A DNA stretch of 64,000 nucleotides from Holothuria scabra (Eukaryota; Echinodermata; Holothuroidea; Aspidochirotida; Holothuriidae). Shown here in pieces: positions 36,452 to 48,754 of this stretch. The notes below the pieces were generated by a model, which did no database searches, was not told the origin of the DNA, and saw only the letters and a list, made by a program, of their open reading frames with translations. Each line of letters begins with the position of its first letter. The first letter of the stretch is position 1. The stretch covers positions 4,830,438-4,894,437 of the forward strand of contig CM074195.1 of assembly GCA_037179385.1 (NCBI GenBank). Reading direction: 5' to 3'. The translations under genes and the position numbers were made by a program.

Positions 36452-36812
36452 TGTACAGCTACGTGTAGCTGAGAAGCAGTTTATAATGACCTACATGATA
36501 GGTTATGCATGACTTAAGCTTGTTTTTGCTGATGGTGGGCATGGCTAACCAATTGTGACATCACATGAAAGCGATTTCTAACTGGCTGAGAAGCAGCTGA
36601 AGACCAGTGTGATCACTGTTGGTTTTGGCCCAACAGTGGGCATGGCTGCACAATTATGACATCACACAAAAGCACTTCTATAGAATGCTTTTATGTGACA
36701 TCATAATTGGTTAGCCACACCTACTGCAGAGCAAAAAGTCAAAAGTCATGCGTAGCACATCCACTGAGTGCATCATATTGGTCATCAGCTGCTGCTCAGC
36801 TATCTGCACTAG
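36452..36812. mobile_element. Foldback MITE with AGCTGAGAAGCAG ends
   Basis: Left gtacagctacgtgtagctga and right gctgctgctcagctatctgc pair as inverted repeats. A strong inner hairpin lies at 36,637-36,720, with acaattatgacatcacac facing gtgacatcataattgg. Confidence 0.65.
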
Positions 36813-37402
36813 ATAGTGTAGTACACTAGTTTTTGCCTAGCAAAATGGATGAGGCTTGTGACATGAGTGAAAGTGCTTCTCTACTTTGGCATGATGTATG
36901 TGTCCTTTCGAACATGTTTTGCAAGTGCTGAATGTCTGCTCTGGCCGTCTGTTTGATGACCATTGTGAAGTTGTTAAAGTAGTACCCTACAGCAGGTTTG
37001 CAAAAATAATCATCTTACAATCTGCTAGCTGGTCAAACCTGTTTGCATAGTGGCCAGAGAGTGCCAGATCTCAGTAGTTTTTTAAGAAGTAACTTAGGAA
37101 ATGAATGCAGGGGACAGTATGTCGGATGGTGTAATGAATGGTACGGTTGGTATTTTGTTATTTAAGGGGAAATGCATGCAGTCACTCCAACATTAGACTG
37201 TCCCATTTCATGACTGGCTTTTGAGTCTTGACATTTTGTCTCCTCAAATGTGAAATTTGTAAGGAATAACTGTATATTTTACCTTAAGTATGCAATATTT
37301 AAGTCCTTAAATGTTTATGAAAGATACATACTTTAGATAAAACAAAAGTTGTGAGAGTTAGCTGTTGCCTTACAATACGTTTGGGGTAACTGCTCTTGAC
37401 TG

Positions 37403-37635
37403 ATTGCATGTTCAAATGGCTAGAACACCAGACTTGGAGCAGGGAGGTTTGAGTCCAGTCTTGACCATATCGAAAACTTAAAAAAGTCTCCTCGTGCCAC
37501 TGCCACTGTGCTTGGTTCTCTGTACAAGCAATGAAGTGGGAGAACAAACCAGTGAGCCACAACTGGAAAAGTGACTGTTGTGGGCTCAACTTTAACCATT
37601 TGGTTGGAAACAGAGGCATAACAGTTCATCCAACT
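37403..37635 (+). mobile_element. SINE family 1
   Basis: A nearly full copy with head atggctagaacaccagactt and B-box-like ggtttgagtcc, body tgtgcttggttctctgtaca, end ggcataacagttcatccaac. Confidence 0.8.
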
Positions 37636-37798
37636 ACTTAGTTGACCTTAAAGGTACTGTATGAGAGGTATTCAGGCATATTAGGATGGAAGGTGTACTC
37701 TAATGGAAAATACAGCTTTTAAATAAGGACCTTTACAGCATAACCAAAAAAAATATAGTGAATCAATGGTATGTTTATTTTGTAGCATGCTGCCTTGG

Positions 37799-38268
37799 GG
37801 TAGCGGGCCACTAATTATAAGTCCCACTGACTTACACACTAAATTAGGCTACTTCCGTGCCCCCTAGCTCCCAGTAGAAGTTTTCAACCAGGACATGCTA
37901 CCCCTCTGATCGAAGCCCACAATCTCGGCTTTCATGGCATTTTCAAATTTTCATACCATGACCATTGAAATTTTGAGCTGGAGAGCCTTGAATGATAGGG
38001 ATGTGTTTCCCGCCATAATAGCTACTCAAAAACGGCATTTCACAGAGCGGAGTAATACAATAAAAAAAATGGCACTAAAATGGGTCAGATTGCCTTGAAT
38101 TTGGCACAGTATGTATTTCAACTCATTGTCTACAAAATCCAAATGCAAAAATGATCATATTTTGTAAGTAACACAGTCAGAAACAACATCCCATAAATTT
38201 TTTATGGCGCTTTGTCTGTCAGTAAACATTTTCCCGGACATGAGTATTGGAGTTAGTGGTCCGCTACC
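37799..38268. mobile_element. GGTAGCGG element, full copy (470 bp)
   Basis: Terminal inverted repeats ggtagcgggccactaa and ttagtggtccgctacc. TTGG lies on both sides (37,795-37,798 and 38,269-38,272) and may be the duplication. No coding capacity. Other copies at 9,597-10,680 and 60,470-60,823. Confidence 0.8.
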
Positions 38269-38687
38269 TTGGGTGGTGAGACTTGATAAGGGCAACATAG
38301 TTGCTGCAAGTTAATATAGAGCCTGAAATGGTATTTAAATGGTTTTGGTAATAAGAATTCAGTTAGGGTTCTGCTTCAGAAGATCAAATGTCTCTGCCCT
38401 GAAGTTAAAAATGTTGTAGTAAGTTTAGTATTTATATGTTTAAATAAAATAGTTAGATGGGAAGGATTATATAAATTTGCATTATTGAGGAATGGTTGTT
38501 CTTTCACTCTTAGGATACAGGGATCATGGCTGATGATGGGGTGGGACATTGGTATGGATGGTTTGTAGAACCTAAACCTTTGAAAAGTCAAGTGTGTGTT
38601 GGAATGGGCACAGAGTCTGGAGTGCCCCTCCCCTTTTCTTCCTATACTAAATGCTTTTCCCAATTTGTTTCTTTTTTTCTTGTCTAG

Positions 38688-38705
38688 GAGCAACTGCATG
38701 GATGA
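38688..38705 (+). CDS. ANO7: Probable terminal coding exon of the anoctamin gene (EQLHG-stop)
   Basis: A very strong pyrimidine tract (ttgtttctttttttcttg, then tctag) is followed at phase 0 by GAG CAA CTG CAT GGA TGA. It adds only five residues to LQEAQ. It needs a 9.1-kb intron after exon l. The strength of the acceptor makes this the better of the two candidates, but the coding evidence is minimal. Sequence after the stop would be 3' UTR. Confidence 0.45.
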   Translation, partial: EQLHG

Positions 38706-39672
38706 GATGGCAAACAGAGTGGTGGCGCTGTCTAGCATTTTAGCTTTGATGTATTCAGACTGTGATAACCTCTGAAGGTGGATGACACTCCTACGTTGAT
38801 CGTGCTCAGTTAGTGATTGTTTGTATGCGTATCTTCCTGATTATAATATGAAGATTTGTTGCATTGATGCATACAAAAAGAAATATATACCTCCACAATG
38901 TCTCGCAGAGATTACTTAGAAGTCTTGGTGTAAATTGTTTGCATTCCTGATGTATATTTTTGTAACAATCTTTCTTATTCATATGACAACACACAACAGA
39001 AAAGCACCCCCTTTTTGATGGAAGCTTATTGAGTTACAACTTACCAACACAAATGCAGGCAGTGGCTGATTTGTGTAGCAGTAGGATGTACACACATAAG
39101 TCTACCTTATGTGCATGGGAAGGCAACCTTGTGGACACAGCATGATCTATTCCTTGTCTGTACTTCAAGGATGATGTTGTGAGATGCCAATTCATAATTT
39201 TCGTAGATTTTTTAGAAAGAATACAGTATCTGTAAGAAGGAGGTCAGAGGTAATTGATTAAAATGTTATAGTCCTCTCTTATGTGATAAATGCAAATGTA
39301 CTCATAAGGATTTATATTGTCTTCCAAGTAAAGGATTTCTATAGTATATTAACGGCATTTTTTTTTCTTTTGAATGTTGAATTGTGTGTATCTCTGCATC
39401 GTAGTAATTATAATCGATCATCTTATATACGTTACAATCAAGGGTAGGCTTCAGTGGGGCTACGACATGTTAACAGGGTTGATTGAACTTTGGGAACATT
39501 GAACCTCAGAAGTGTCGGATAGTACCCTGGTTCACTGGTATGACCTGCAAAATAAATTATACATATTTAAGAAAACATGATTCAGGTTTGGATATAGTGC
39601 TGAAGCTCAAACAGAAACGGATCCTTTTACCTTTTGTCTTCTTCACAAACCTATGTATGAAGTACAGTCACA

Positions 39673-40052
39673 GACTTCTTATACATAGAAAGAGCATACT
39701 ACACGGTACATTGTCGCTTCCGTGCATGTGAGAAAAAGCTCACCAAGATGGCAGTCTGCTATGGTTTTGTGTGAAAGTTTAGACCTGCTCAAATACACCA
39801 ACAGATTTTGCAAGAAAGTTGAAATATTTTTGAAGTATGGCAAGTTAGGGTCAAAATCACTACACGTATTGCTGGAATATAACATTTTTTCTCATTCAAG
39901 TTAAACTTTTGTATAAAATATTACAGTATCGTCGTCAAATCATACAAATTGTAGCTTTACGGCGGCCATCTTCGTGCACCTTTTTTGTCCCAGCCGGTGG
40001 CGACCATCTATGGATAGGACTTACATGTTACATGCACTGTCCATGTAAAGTC
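39673..40052. mobile_element. GCCATCTTGGTGC-type MITE, copy with both ends
   Basis: Left gacttcttatacatagaa, right actgtccatgtaaagtc, with inner caccaagatggc and gcggccatcttcgtgc arms. About 380 bp. It lies just after the anoctamin stop. Confidence 0.8.
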
Positions 40053-41629
40053 CATGAGTACAGTACATAGGGAGATTTACATCATGAGGTGAAGGAACCA
40101 TTGCACCAAATATGGGATGGGGATGCAGGCAGAGGGCTTGAGGAAGATTGGAGTGCCCCAAAAATAAAACATTATGTGCGACAAGAAACCTCCAAAAGAT
40201 AGAGTATATTTCCTTACGTTAGAGTCATTTATATTTAACTGTGCACTATGGGCAGTTGAGCACATGAAATGCATATTTAGTGACTTGGCAATAACTGCCA
40301 GTTAGATATAAGACTCTACACTAATCTCTGAACCACTTGAGAGCTCACTGAGGAGGATTTAATGCCTATTATCAGGTACTAACAAGTCAACTTAACTTCC
40401 CTGTATATGTGAACTTTTTAGTTTGAAAAATATCATACTGTTCAAAGAACAAATCTTACACTACAGTGCAATATAAATATACCAGAGGCTGCAATATTGG
40501 CCTCTTTTATATGTTTGGTTTTACTAATCAGGGATCTCTTCAAGTTGTCCAACACTAGAACTTTACGAGAAACATGGGATATTTTAATTGAAAGTGAAAC
40601 ACGAAAAATTTATTCGAGGTATTCTGGAAATTTCTCTTGTTTAAGTTGTCCGTATTCAAGCAGCTGACCAATGATGATGAAGTTTCTTTGTGCAAATTCT
40701 TAAATTAACATGTGATACAAAATTAAGGTTCACACAGTCTTACCAATGGTACATTTCGTACTCCTATTGAAAAAGGGATGTAGCTGCAATAACTGACAAA
40801 ATAAACGAAGCAAAATTGCTATAACAGTGACGAAATGCACTCATAATCCCTCAAACTCCATTCGAAACCCCATGGTAAGTCCTTGTTCAATATATATGAC
40901 CGTTACAAGAACGTAGTCAACATTGAAAGGGGTAGTGGGAAAAGTAACTCGTTTTATTTTTATTTGTCAGGGAGTGTATTCGATCAATATTCATAGCACA
41001 AAGTTGCGCAGAATGAAGAAACGTCGCACATGCACGCACGCACAAAAAATTCACCTGCAGAATACTTCTTTCTGCAAGCAAATGTGTTTAGTTCAAAAGT
41101 ATGATGTGGGTACAGTTTGACTTAGAGCCAATCATTAGGAATTCTCCCTCTTGTCTCAATTATTAGGTACATGTTGATCATATAGTGCACGATTTGTTAT
41201 TTGGACATCTTGCAAATTGATTTTTTCTTTCCAGAAGGTAAGAATGAATATGACCCCATGCACCCTGTAAAACTTTTTTGGAAGTCATCCCTTTAAAATT
41301 TCTCTTTTGAGAAAAGACGTGGCTGAATCACAGGGTAAGAAAACTTGTAGGGAAAAAAATGTAACCATACGGAAGCTCGTAAATTAAATTTGCAACATTG
41401 AGGCTGTCAAAGCGATGGATTAAAATACTGCTGCTTTTTTGTGTGTGAAAAAGTTCAACATTTTAAAATTTCTGGCATTTCCCTCAAGGGTAGTTATCAC
41501 TCCCTTCGCATTGCTTGTGTAATAAAACATTAACTGGCTTTGCACCCCAAGTATTTTGTATTTTAGAAATGGGCGCAGGATATATGATCTTTTCATTTAC
41601 AATTAAAATGTAGCTGCTGTTATAGACCT

Positions 41630-41852
41630 TATGATGTCACAGAGCGGAAAGTACACCCTTCCTTTGGGGGCAAAACAAACCAACACAGACAAAATTTAAT
41701 GCAGACAGCTGATTTGTCTACCGGTCGAATATGCTCATTGTCTGCTACACGTGCATGGTGAATTCTAGTGGATGTGGCCATGTATTCCAGTGTTCTGCCA
41801 AAAGGATGATGTCAATGTGTAGTCAGTGTATAAGGTTCAAAGAGCAGATTAA
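41630..41852 (+). mobile_element. ACCTTAT-type MITE, copy 3
   Basis: The best-preserved ends of this family: it begins agaccttatgatgtcaca and ends gtgtataaggttc, so ACCTTAT faces ATAAGGT. It lies downstream of the anoctamin stop, in the possible 3' UTR. Confidence 0.75.
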
Positions 41853-42254
41853 GTATTTCTTTAACGATAACCTGAAGGTCATTATTCAATTGTTCTGGTA
41901 GCTTTTCCAAGTATCAGTTGTGTCTGGGGTAGGTAGTTCAACAGAAATAAGTGTATTGTGTTGTTTTTGTTTATGAAGTGAGTAAAAATTCAAAAGAAAA
42001 GCTATATGACAGAGAATTTTATGAGACTGCAGTATTTTGTCAGGGTTTCCATCATTTAGTTTTCCTTCCCAAGAATGGTATCATAAACTGAAGACACAAC
42101 ATTACAGGTCTACTATACTCCAACAAGTTCTTCATTTTGGTTTCTTATAGCTTTATTTTCATTCAGTCATTTAATTATTGGAAAAGTTCCTTTTAAGGAA
42201 GAAAGTTTGAGTTCTGTTATATATGTGAAAGTTTATTTTGTGAAATGTGCTGTG

Positions 42255-42516
42255 CTGAGGTAATGAATAGTATAGATGCTATGAGACACAACTGTCAGGG
42301 GACTTCCCCTTGAAGCAACGAAAGATATTAGAATAAGGGAACAAATGTAAAATCTCTCCTTTACTTTAGGGTAGTTTTATAGGTCTGAGTTAATGAATAG
42401 CATAGATGCTATAAGACAGAACTGTCAGGGGACTTCCCCATGAAACAACGAAAGATATAAGAATAAGGGAACAAACAAAAAATCTCTTCTTCATTTTAGG
42501 GTAGTTTTATAGGTTT
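42255..42516 (+). repeat. Recent 130-bp tandem duplication
   Basis: Two copies, with taatgaatag at 42,261 and 42,391 and gtagttttat at 42,371 and 42,501. They are highly similar (gtcaggggacttcccc, aacgaaagatat, agaataagggaacaaa), so the event is young. Confidence 0.9.
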
Positions 42517-45500
42517 GTGTGAGGAAATGAACAAGAAGTTTGTGTGTGAATTAAAAATTGAAAATTGTTTGTAAATTTATTTTTATTGGATAGGGATATT
42601 TACTAGACAATACATTTTAAGAGTGCACTTTAAGAACACCTTTTGTTACTTTAGACCAGGACAAGTTTTATTTTTTGTGAGGCTGACAGTGTAGGAAAGG
42701 CATGATCTTTAGTTATGTCTTCCAAAGTATATTGAGAGGACTTAAAGCTCATTAGTTCATTATGAGGGGAGAGGAGAGGACATTTCAGTAAGTTGCAATA
42801 TAACAGGTTTATATACCTTCACCCCGCTCCCACTCCCAGTTTTTCAAACAAGTGAGGAAAAAGGCCCCTCACCTGATTAAAAATTTCATAGGTTGGCTCA
42901 GTAAGTTGCAGGAGTTGTTCAATGTGGCTGCCAAATAGGAACATTAAAGGAATACCACCAGTGTCTTAGACAGAAAGACAGTGTTTGAGATTGGATTGTG
43001 TATCTTTATAAAATTTTTCCTGATTTAATTTTTTCAAGTTTTATGAATTATAATTGAGAAAAGGAGCCATGAAAATTATGGCAGCTCTTTCTTCAGAAAT
43101 GTGGGCTTACACATTGAACATTGCAGTACGGAGTGAGCAATACAAAATGACTTTTGGGAGGGGCATGCTTTAATTAGGGAAACAAAGGTCAAAATTAAAG
43201 ATAAAACTTAAGAATGTAGAATTGCAATAAAGTGGTAAGAAATAAGGCTGTAAGTGTTCCCCCAATGTAAGGAAAGAAATATTTTCAAAGTCTTCTGACA
43301 AAAAAATTCTAGCAAGAAGCTTCATGAGCAGCCATGACAAAATACTTTACAGTAGTGCCTTTTGTGCTGATGGCAATGGCTTCCACCTCCTCACTTCATT
43401 TTGCCAAGATATGAAATAGGAATACAAAAGTTGAAAATAGTAAATGTAATATATCTCTGTACCTGACTGGAAAACATATTAACAAGAGGCTTTATTACCA
43501 ATTACAGTAAATTATTTAACTGACATTACAAATGTAGGTATATCAAAATATAGTATCATATGTCACTTTGCAATATTATGTGTACTTTTACAGTGCTTTC
43601 ATTATTATCTAGTGGTGCATGTAGTACTAAGCCTTATCATATCAGATCTTCCATTTTTGAATATTTATAACCTTGGATGGATTTTTACTTTCTTGTACTA
43701 ATTATTTGTTTCTTCATTTTATTTTAATCTTTGTGACAGAATATCTATTTATGTCTAGTAAAATATTGAAACAGTATAGCTCAAAAATTATGGGAATTAA
43801 GCCTCACCTGATATCGCCCACCTAACCTGTCTAAAACAAGATCTCTGGGCAGAAAACTCGAGTTCGACTAGAAGTTCTCACCCACAGGTCACTCTGATGC
43901 TTGCCAGGCTAACAGTATATTATATCTGGCCTTCCATTTTACAACATTTTTAGTGTTGGAGTGGCTGTGGACAGCCTGTGCAAATATTGAGCAAAAGCCT
44001 GGCCTTCCATCCAGAAGTTCAGGTTTAGACTATTTAGTTGTGGATAGTTTGAGTGATGGCTATTTCAACAAATTAAAGGATTTCATAGGGTAAAGGTTCA
44101 GCAACTGTCCAATGATTCTATTGGACCTTTCTGTAAGGCATGCTTGTGGCTTCCAGCTGCATCTTTTTTCAGTACATTGTTGCACAACTTGCTTCACAAA
44201 TTTTCCTTTTGATAATAGAAGCAATATTGTTTAAAGTGCCCCTTTCAGTTGCAATATCACATGATATTTACAAGAATTGATGATGTTGGCAACTCTTATA
44301 GTCAGATGTGCTGTAGAGGACTGATAAAAACTTGTTGTTCTGTGGTGCTAAGGTTACAACTTGGAACGTTGTTTGTGTACTTTCCTCGTTGATCCAGATT
44401 TAAGATGAACTGTCCCTGATGCAGTAGGTTAAGGCATGTCACACCACAGCGATATCGGATGGATTTCGCTCCAATTTTTGTGAGTTTTAATTAATATCTC
44501 CTCCATCTTTTGTCGAAAACAAGCAAAAATTTGCCAACCTGTGTAGATATGTGAATTGTAACGCCAGACTATGAAATTCTAAGTTATACCAATTATTCAT
44601 GAGCTGCTTGGATTCATCTATATAGATACAGAAAAAGAGGTGTCTGATTGCATTGAAAAATAAGATAAAAAAATTAGATAAATCTAAGTCAGTAAAAATG
44701 TTTCTGTAATGATGTATGCTATACTATGGGTTATATTCCCTTTCAATCTTTACAGGTACTATTGTTTTACAAATGTTATTGCCTTTCAAGTGTAGTAAAT
44801 ATTTTATACATAAAGTTTGGATGAAGTATAATTAAAAAAAGTTAAATAAAAAAATTGAAATAAAATAATTTAAATTTGCATGCAAGGTGCCTTTTATAAT
44901 ACTGAATTAATTGCATACATTCCTAGTTAAAATATAGATAAATGTATCAAAAGTGTAGAGATCTTAGGTGGCTGTCGATTTTCCTGAACATATCCTTTTT
45001 CTCAATTGTAACCCAAATTATTTTCAATGTTGATGTACAGAACTCATATTAGGCATAAGACATCCCATTACTTGACACGTGGTAGATATTGTATTCATTG
45101 AAAATTTCTGATACAGTTGGGCTCATTTTAGTCAAACTTTAAAAAAGGTCTTCTTTCGTCATGGTATTGCTGTTTATCTTTTGTATTAATGTTTTTGTCT
45201 TTAGCAATCTTTCTTTCAATTATCTATGAGTGTAAGTAAGGTTTTCAATGTATATGTTTGGTGAGATTTTGCAATATGAGCTTGTGGTTCAGTTACTGTA
45301 TTCCATTGTCCTTCATAAGAAAATTTTCAGTTCTTTTTCTTCTATTCTTCTCTTGAACTATTTAATGTCTTATGCTATATGTAGAAAGCATAGAGGTGGA
45401 ATATAATGGAGTTTTGGAACAGTAAAGTTGATATGTACATGTGATACAAGGAATTTTTCTGTTACATTCCGGACTTTCAGGGTTAAGTGATCAGGTCAGA

Positions 45501-45624
45501 TTGGAGATCTGGACAATATTTTTATCACACCAACTAGCTGTTTAGCAGGTGGTATCAAAATTCCAGTGTAATCTAGTGAAGATGGGCATTTGCATGAGTA
45601 GAATGTTACTTCTGTTTAAATCTA

Positions 45625-45680
45625 AAAGAATGGAATTAGTGGCCAATTGGATGTTGAATTGGTCACTAATTCCATTCTTT
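45625..45680. repeat. Near-perfect 24-bp inverted repeat with 8-nt loop
   Basis: Arms 45,625-45,648 and 45,657-45,680 pair at 23 of 24 bases, and the remaining pair would be G-U in RNA if read on the plus strand. Weaker pairing continues outward (aaatct with agatct). The size resembles a microRNA precursor stem, but a small foldback transposon is equally possible. Confidence 0.8.
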
Positions 45681-47156
45681 CAGATCTTTTTGAACTCTAT
45701 TAGACTAATTTTAAATCTAAGAGGGCAAGTCAGTGTTATTTATTGTCTGTTAGGTCAATTAAAATTAAGACCTGATGGTCTTGTCTTCAATCTTCTTTCA
45801 TAAAGTAATACCCAAAGGTAGTGTTTCAATGTGAGTACTAACTTGTGATTATGAGTTCAAGGGCAGTTTCTCTGGTTACTCTGGTTACCACTACTTTTTG
45901 TTTTTAAGTCATTTTCATGATTAGGACTGCAAAATTTTGCATAAAATTTAATACATAACCATGAACTTACCCACTACAAATATAGGCTCTGCAAATCTAC
46001 CCATAGGGTAGGGATACTGCTCTTCCAGGAGATGCAATTGGATGAATTGTATTGTTTGATAGTGTAGAGTATGTTGAAGTCAGTTTGGGCATATGCTCAA
46101 TGGTGGGCTTCTTTGAAGTACTGTCATTGTCCATCTGGCATATCATTTAATTACAGCACTATGTGTTGTATGCCTTTTATATTGAAACTTCACTGAAAGA
46201 GATCAAGGATTGGACCACCCACAACAGAAGGATTCAAAAGGCAAATACTTTGATTTATTGTCCGTATATTTTGAAGCATTGTTTAGGGAGGTGTGTCTTG
46301 CAAAAGAAAAGATACTAAGGAAAAAAAATATGTCAGGATCAATCCTTCTTTTGTTCCCTTCCCCAAGGTCGTCACCTGTTTTGGGGGAGAAATTGGGGAA
46401 CTTTTCTACTTTTTCATCAAAGGGCATGTTAAATGGGGTAAGTATTGACTTGTCATGCCATGATTAATAAAAAATGTGAGTTTTATTGTGATCCAACCAA
46501 ATGTAGCTCACATTTTAATTGATTTGTGGTTTATGTAAGTACTAATTAGTTCAGTCAAAATTGAATGTTGCAAATGGAAACCTTAGCAAAGTGAAGCAAT
46601 CTTAATCGATTTCACTTGTCTTTGTCAGAAAAATTGTTGTATTTTGTAACAACATTTTCCCTTGTATGAGATGATTATCTGACATTTTTGTAGAAGCTTA
46701 CAAATATTCATGTTTGAAATAAATGATTTCAGGTTAATACAATGCAAATTTTGTTTGTTGTTTCACTTCTCTTTGTCTTTTAAAGAAAGACAAATCTCAC
46801 CCAAACCACAATTTTTGTAGTAGTCCACAGAAATTTACAATTTGCATATGTCTCTGATATTGACATCAAGTGCAAAAAGTTCAGAGCTTTGCTTCAAGGT
46901 ACAAAATAAAATCAGGTATTAATCAGGAAGTATATTTGCTTGTTTAGGCACTGGACCAACTTCACATGAGACCGTGAATTTGCCCTGAACTTTCTTAGTC
47001 TGGTTCCTTCTCCAGCTATTGAAAATGATTAATAGATAGATGCCACTGTCAACTTAAAGGGGAGAGAGCAGCCTCCCAAAAGTTATTTTGAAGTGACAGA
47101 TAAATCTCACAAACTTTCATTTTCTCTGTCAAGTATCTATCATGATACTTCAATGC

Positions 47157-47455
47157 TTAAAGGGCCAATCCTCTCACCGCAAACTACACTTTTTATAGGG
47201 GGTAATAGAAACTCTCTATTGGCTCAGATTTTTGATTGACTGCCAATTCAAACAATGCAGAGTACCAAAGCTTACATTGCACAGCATGATCTGTACTAAG
47301 AGTGCTTTGATTATACACATTGAGCTTTTCTATACTCGCCCTGAAGTAAACTGAGACTATCTGGATGGGGTAAATTTCAGACAATTGTGGGAGGGGCTTA
47401 AGTAAAAAGGTTAGGAGAATTGGTGCTGTTTGGGGTGAGAGAATTGGGCCTTTAA
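47157..47455. mobile_element. TTAA-flanked MITE, copy 3 (299 bp)
   Basis: Best-preserved ends: TTAA then agggccaatcctctcaccgc on the left, gggtgagagaattgggcctt then TAA on the right. Inverted in orientation relative to the 5,607 copy. Confidence 0.88.
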
Positions 47456-47704
47456 AGATTCTGAGATTAGTGAGAAAAACATTTTCACATGATTCTCAGG
47501 AGCCAATCATGATACGGTGTAGACTATTACACCAATCCAAATTTGGTTGATTTTTTTTCAAGCTGTCTAATTTACCCCTCATCACCTCTTATTTACATGT
47601 GTAATCCCTTTTGTATAATGTCTATAGGCCCCATTTCAAATCCCCCCCCCCCCCATTCTTCCATCTCATTAGGCCTCATCCCACCCATTAGTTCCATCAG
47701 TCAA

Positions 47705-48095
47705 TAAAGGGAAAGCTTAAGCAAAAATTGAAAATTCACATGTGAAAGGAATCAAATCTACACAATGTGGTGAAACTTCTGTTCAAATCTGACTGATGAA
47801 GTCATTGTGTTCCAAAGTGAGCTTGAGGACAGCTACGGTTATATCACTTCCTCGCATTGACAAGGAACACTGCTTCATTTTTTCAGACTGTTGTGTTGAC
47901 CTTGGAGATAAAAGGGAAAGAACCTCCCTATGGGGAATGCAAAGTTTTTAAAGTTCTCATGCCACTTATACAACCACATTCTGATAATCTGGGATCATTG
48001 AGGAGGAAATTGGGTATGGAGTTTAAAGAAAAGCAAAAGACTGTCAAACTGTCCATTAAAGTGAGGATCTGATGTCATATGTGCTTGTTTTAAGA
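47705..48095. repeat. Unclassified repeat with the empty site for the 9-kb insertions
   Basis: It shares aagcaaaaatt, gtggtgaaacttc, tgttccaaagtg and tggggaatgcaaagttt with 8,930-10,870. Around 47,886 it reads cagactgttgtgttgacctt, the uninterrupted form of the hAT MITE target. Confidence 0.8.
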
Positions 48096-48754
48096 TCCTG
48101 CCTAAACTGATCTTTATCGGTTCTCTCCTCCTCTTTCAAGGCGGAATAACTGTTGACGCCGTGTATTGCAATATGCCACATGTTGTCAAAACGTTCCGGC
48201 CAGACTGCTGTCAAAATAGCTAATGCTTTTACCACTGAAATGAAGCGTGAGAGAACTACAGCACAAGTCGCCTAATCCAATAAAGTGAGGCCAATTCGCT
48301 CCGTCCAGGGAATTGGCATTGGCAATTCCCTGCTCCGTAGTATAATTGATATTGTACAATGACGCCTTGATAGTGGACGCAATGGCGCCGTGTTGCGTAT
48401 CAATTTGGAAGCAGCGATTGATTCTCCAGGCCTATCACCTCAGTGGGAAACGGCCGAACCACATTTCATGGCGTTTTTCTGGAAATTTATCCGCAGGGCC
48501 CTTTCAACAAGTTAACTCCTTAAATCGTTCTTGTAGATGCAGTATTTGCTTTTCTGAAGTAGTTTTTTGTTTAAAGACGGCCATGTATTGCACTTAACTG
48601 CTATTGTAAAAAGGTACCGTAGAGCATATGTACGAACTAGGTTACGGTACGCGCAGGAAATGAGTTGTGAGCCATACAAGGCTTAACAAACTTGAAAGAA
48701 ATTGTCAGTCGCCCAGTAATACCAAGACTGTAGTGCGGCGCACTGCAATAAGTA
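48096..48754. other. CpG-richer segment without a recognised gene
   Basis: GC and CpG rise from about 48,120 on. Open frames such as 48,346-48,597 (+) have no recognisable domain. A TE of the hAT type is the likeliest source. Confidence 0.4.

Larger units (their letters stand above)
29584..38687 (+). other. Anoctamin last intron (9.1 kb) or 3' region
   Basis: It contains the SINE-2/MITE nest (29,770-30,412), poly-C tracts (30,490; 33,485), four SINE-1 copies, a (TAA)n run near 32,483, a palindromic cluster (36,040-36,200), a foldback element (36,452-36,812) and a GGTAGCGG element (37,799). The candidate alternative last exon at 31,852 lies inside it. Confidence 0.6.
3071..38705 (+). other. 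ANO7: ANO7-like anoctamin (TMEM16) gene, 3' part, 12-13 exons
   Basis: Twelve exons with AG/GT borders join in phase into 542 codons covering TMEM16 membrane segments 1-10 and the start of the C-terminal tail. Known family role: anoctamins are dimeric membrane proteins that work as Ca2+-activated phospholipid scramblases and/or chloride channels. Seen here: all six calcium-site residues (N and E in NNCQELIIP, two E in EEYLEM, E and D in WIEIRLDA). ANO7 is the closest subfamily by recalled motifs: ERPRPQF after the acidic stretch, FGLRNEAC and [41 protein letters not shown]. The cytoplasmic N-terminal domain must lie in exons left of position 1, since no matching exon is visible in 1-3,070. 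Introns run from about 0.8 to 9 kb and are full of transposons. The subfamily call rests on memory of motifs, not on an alignment; a basal anoctamin related to both ANO7 and its paralogues is the alternative. Confidence 0.9.
38706..47156 (+). other. AT-rich region after the anoctamin stop; part may be 3' UTR
   Basis: No exon or protein match was recognised. It contains two MITEs (39,673 and 41,630), a 130-bp tandem duplication (42,255) and a long hairpin (45,625). Several AATAAA motifs occur, for example near 46,718, but none can be chosen. Repeats are rarer here than in the introns. Confidence 0.5.

Noticed and set aside
46203..46467. Overlapping frames on both strands as a gene
   Set aside because: No recognisable domain, and the two frames are shadows of each other in AT-rich sequence.
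48533..48585. Minus-strand start MAVFKQKTTSEKQ as a first exon
   Set aside because: It meets a stop after 26 codons and the only possible donor is weak.
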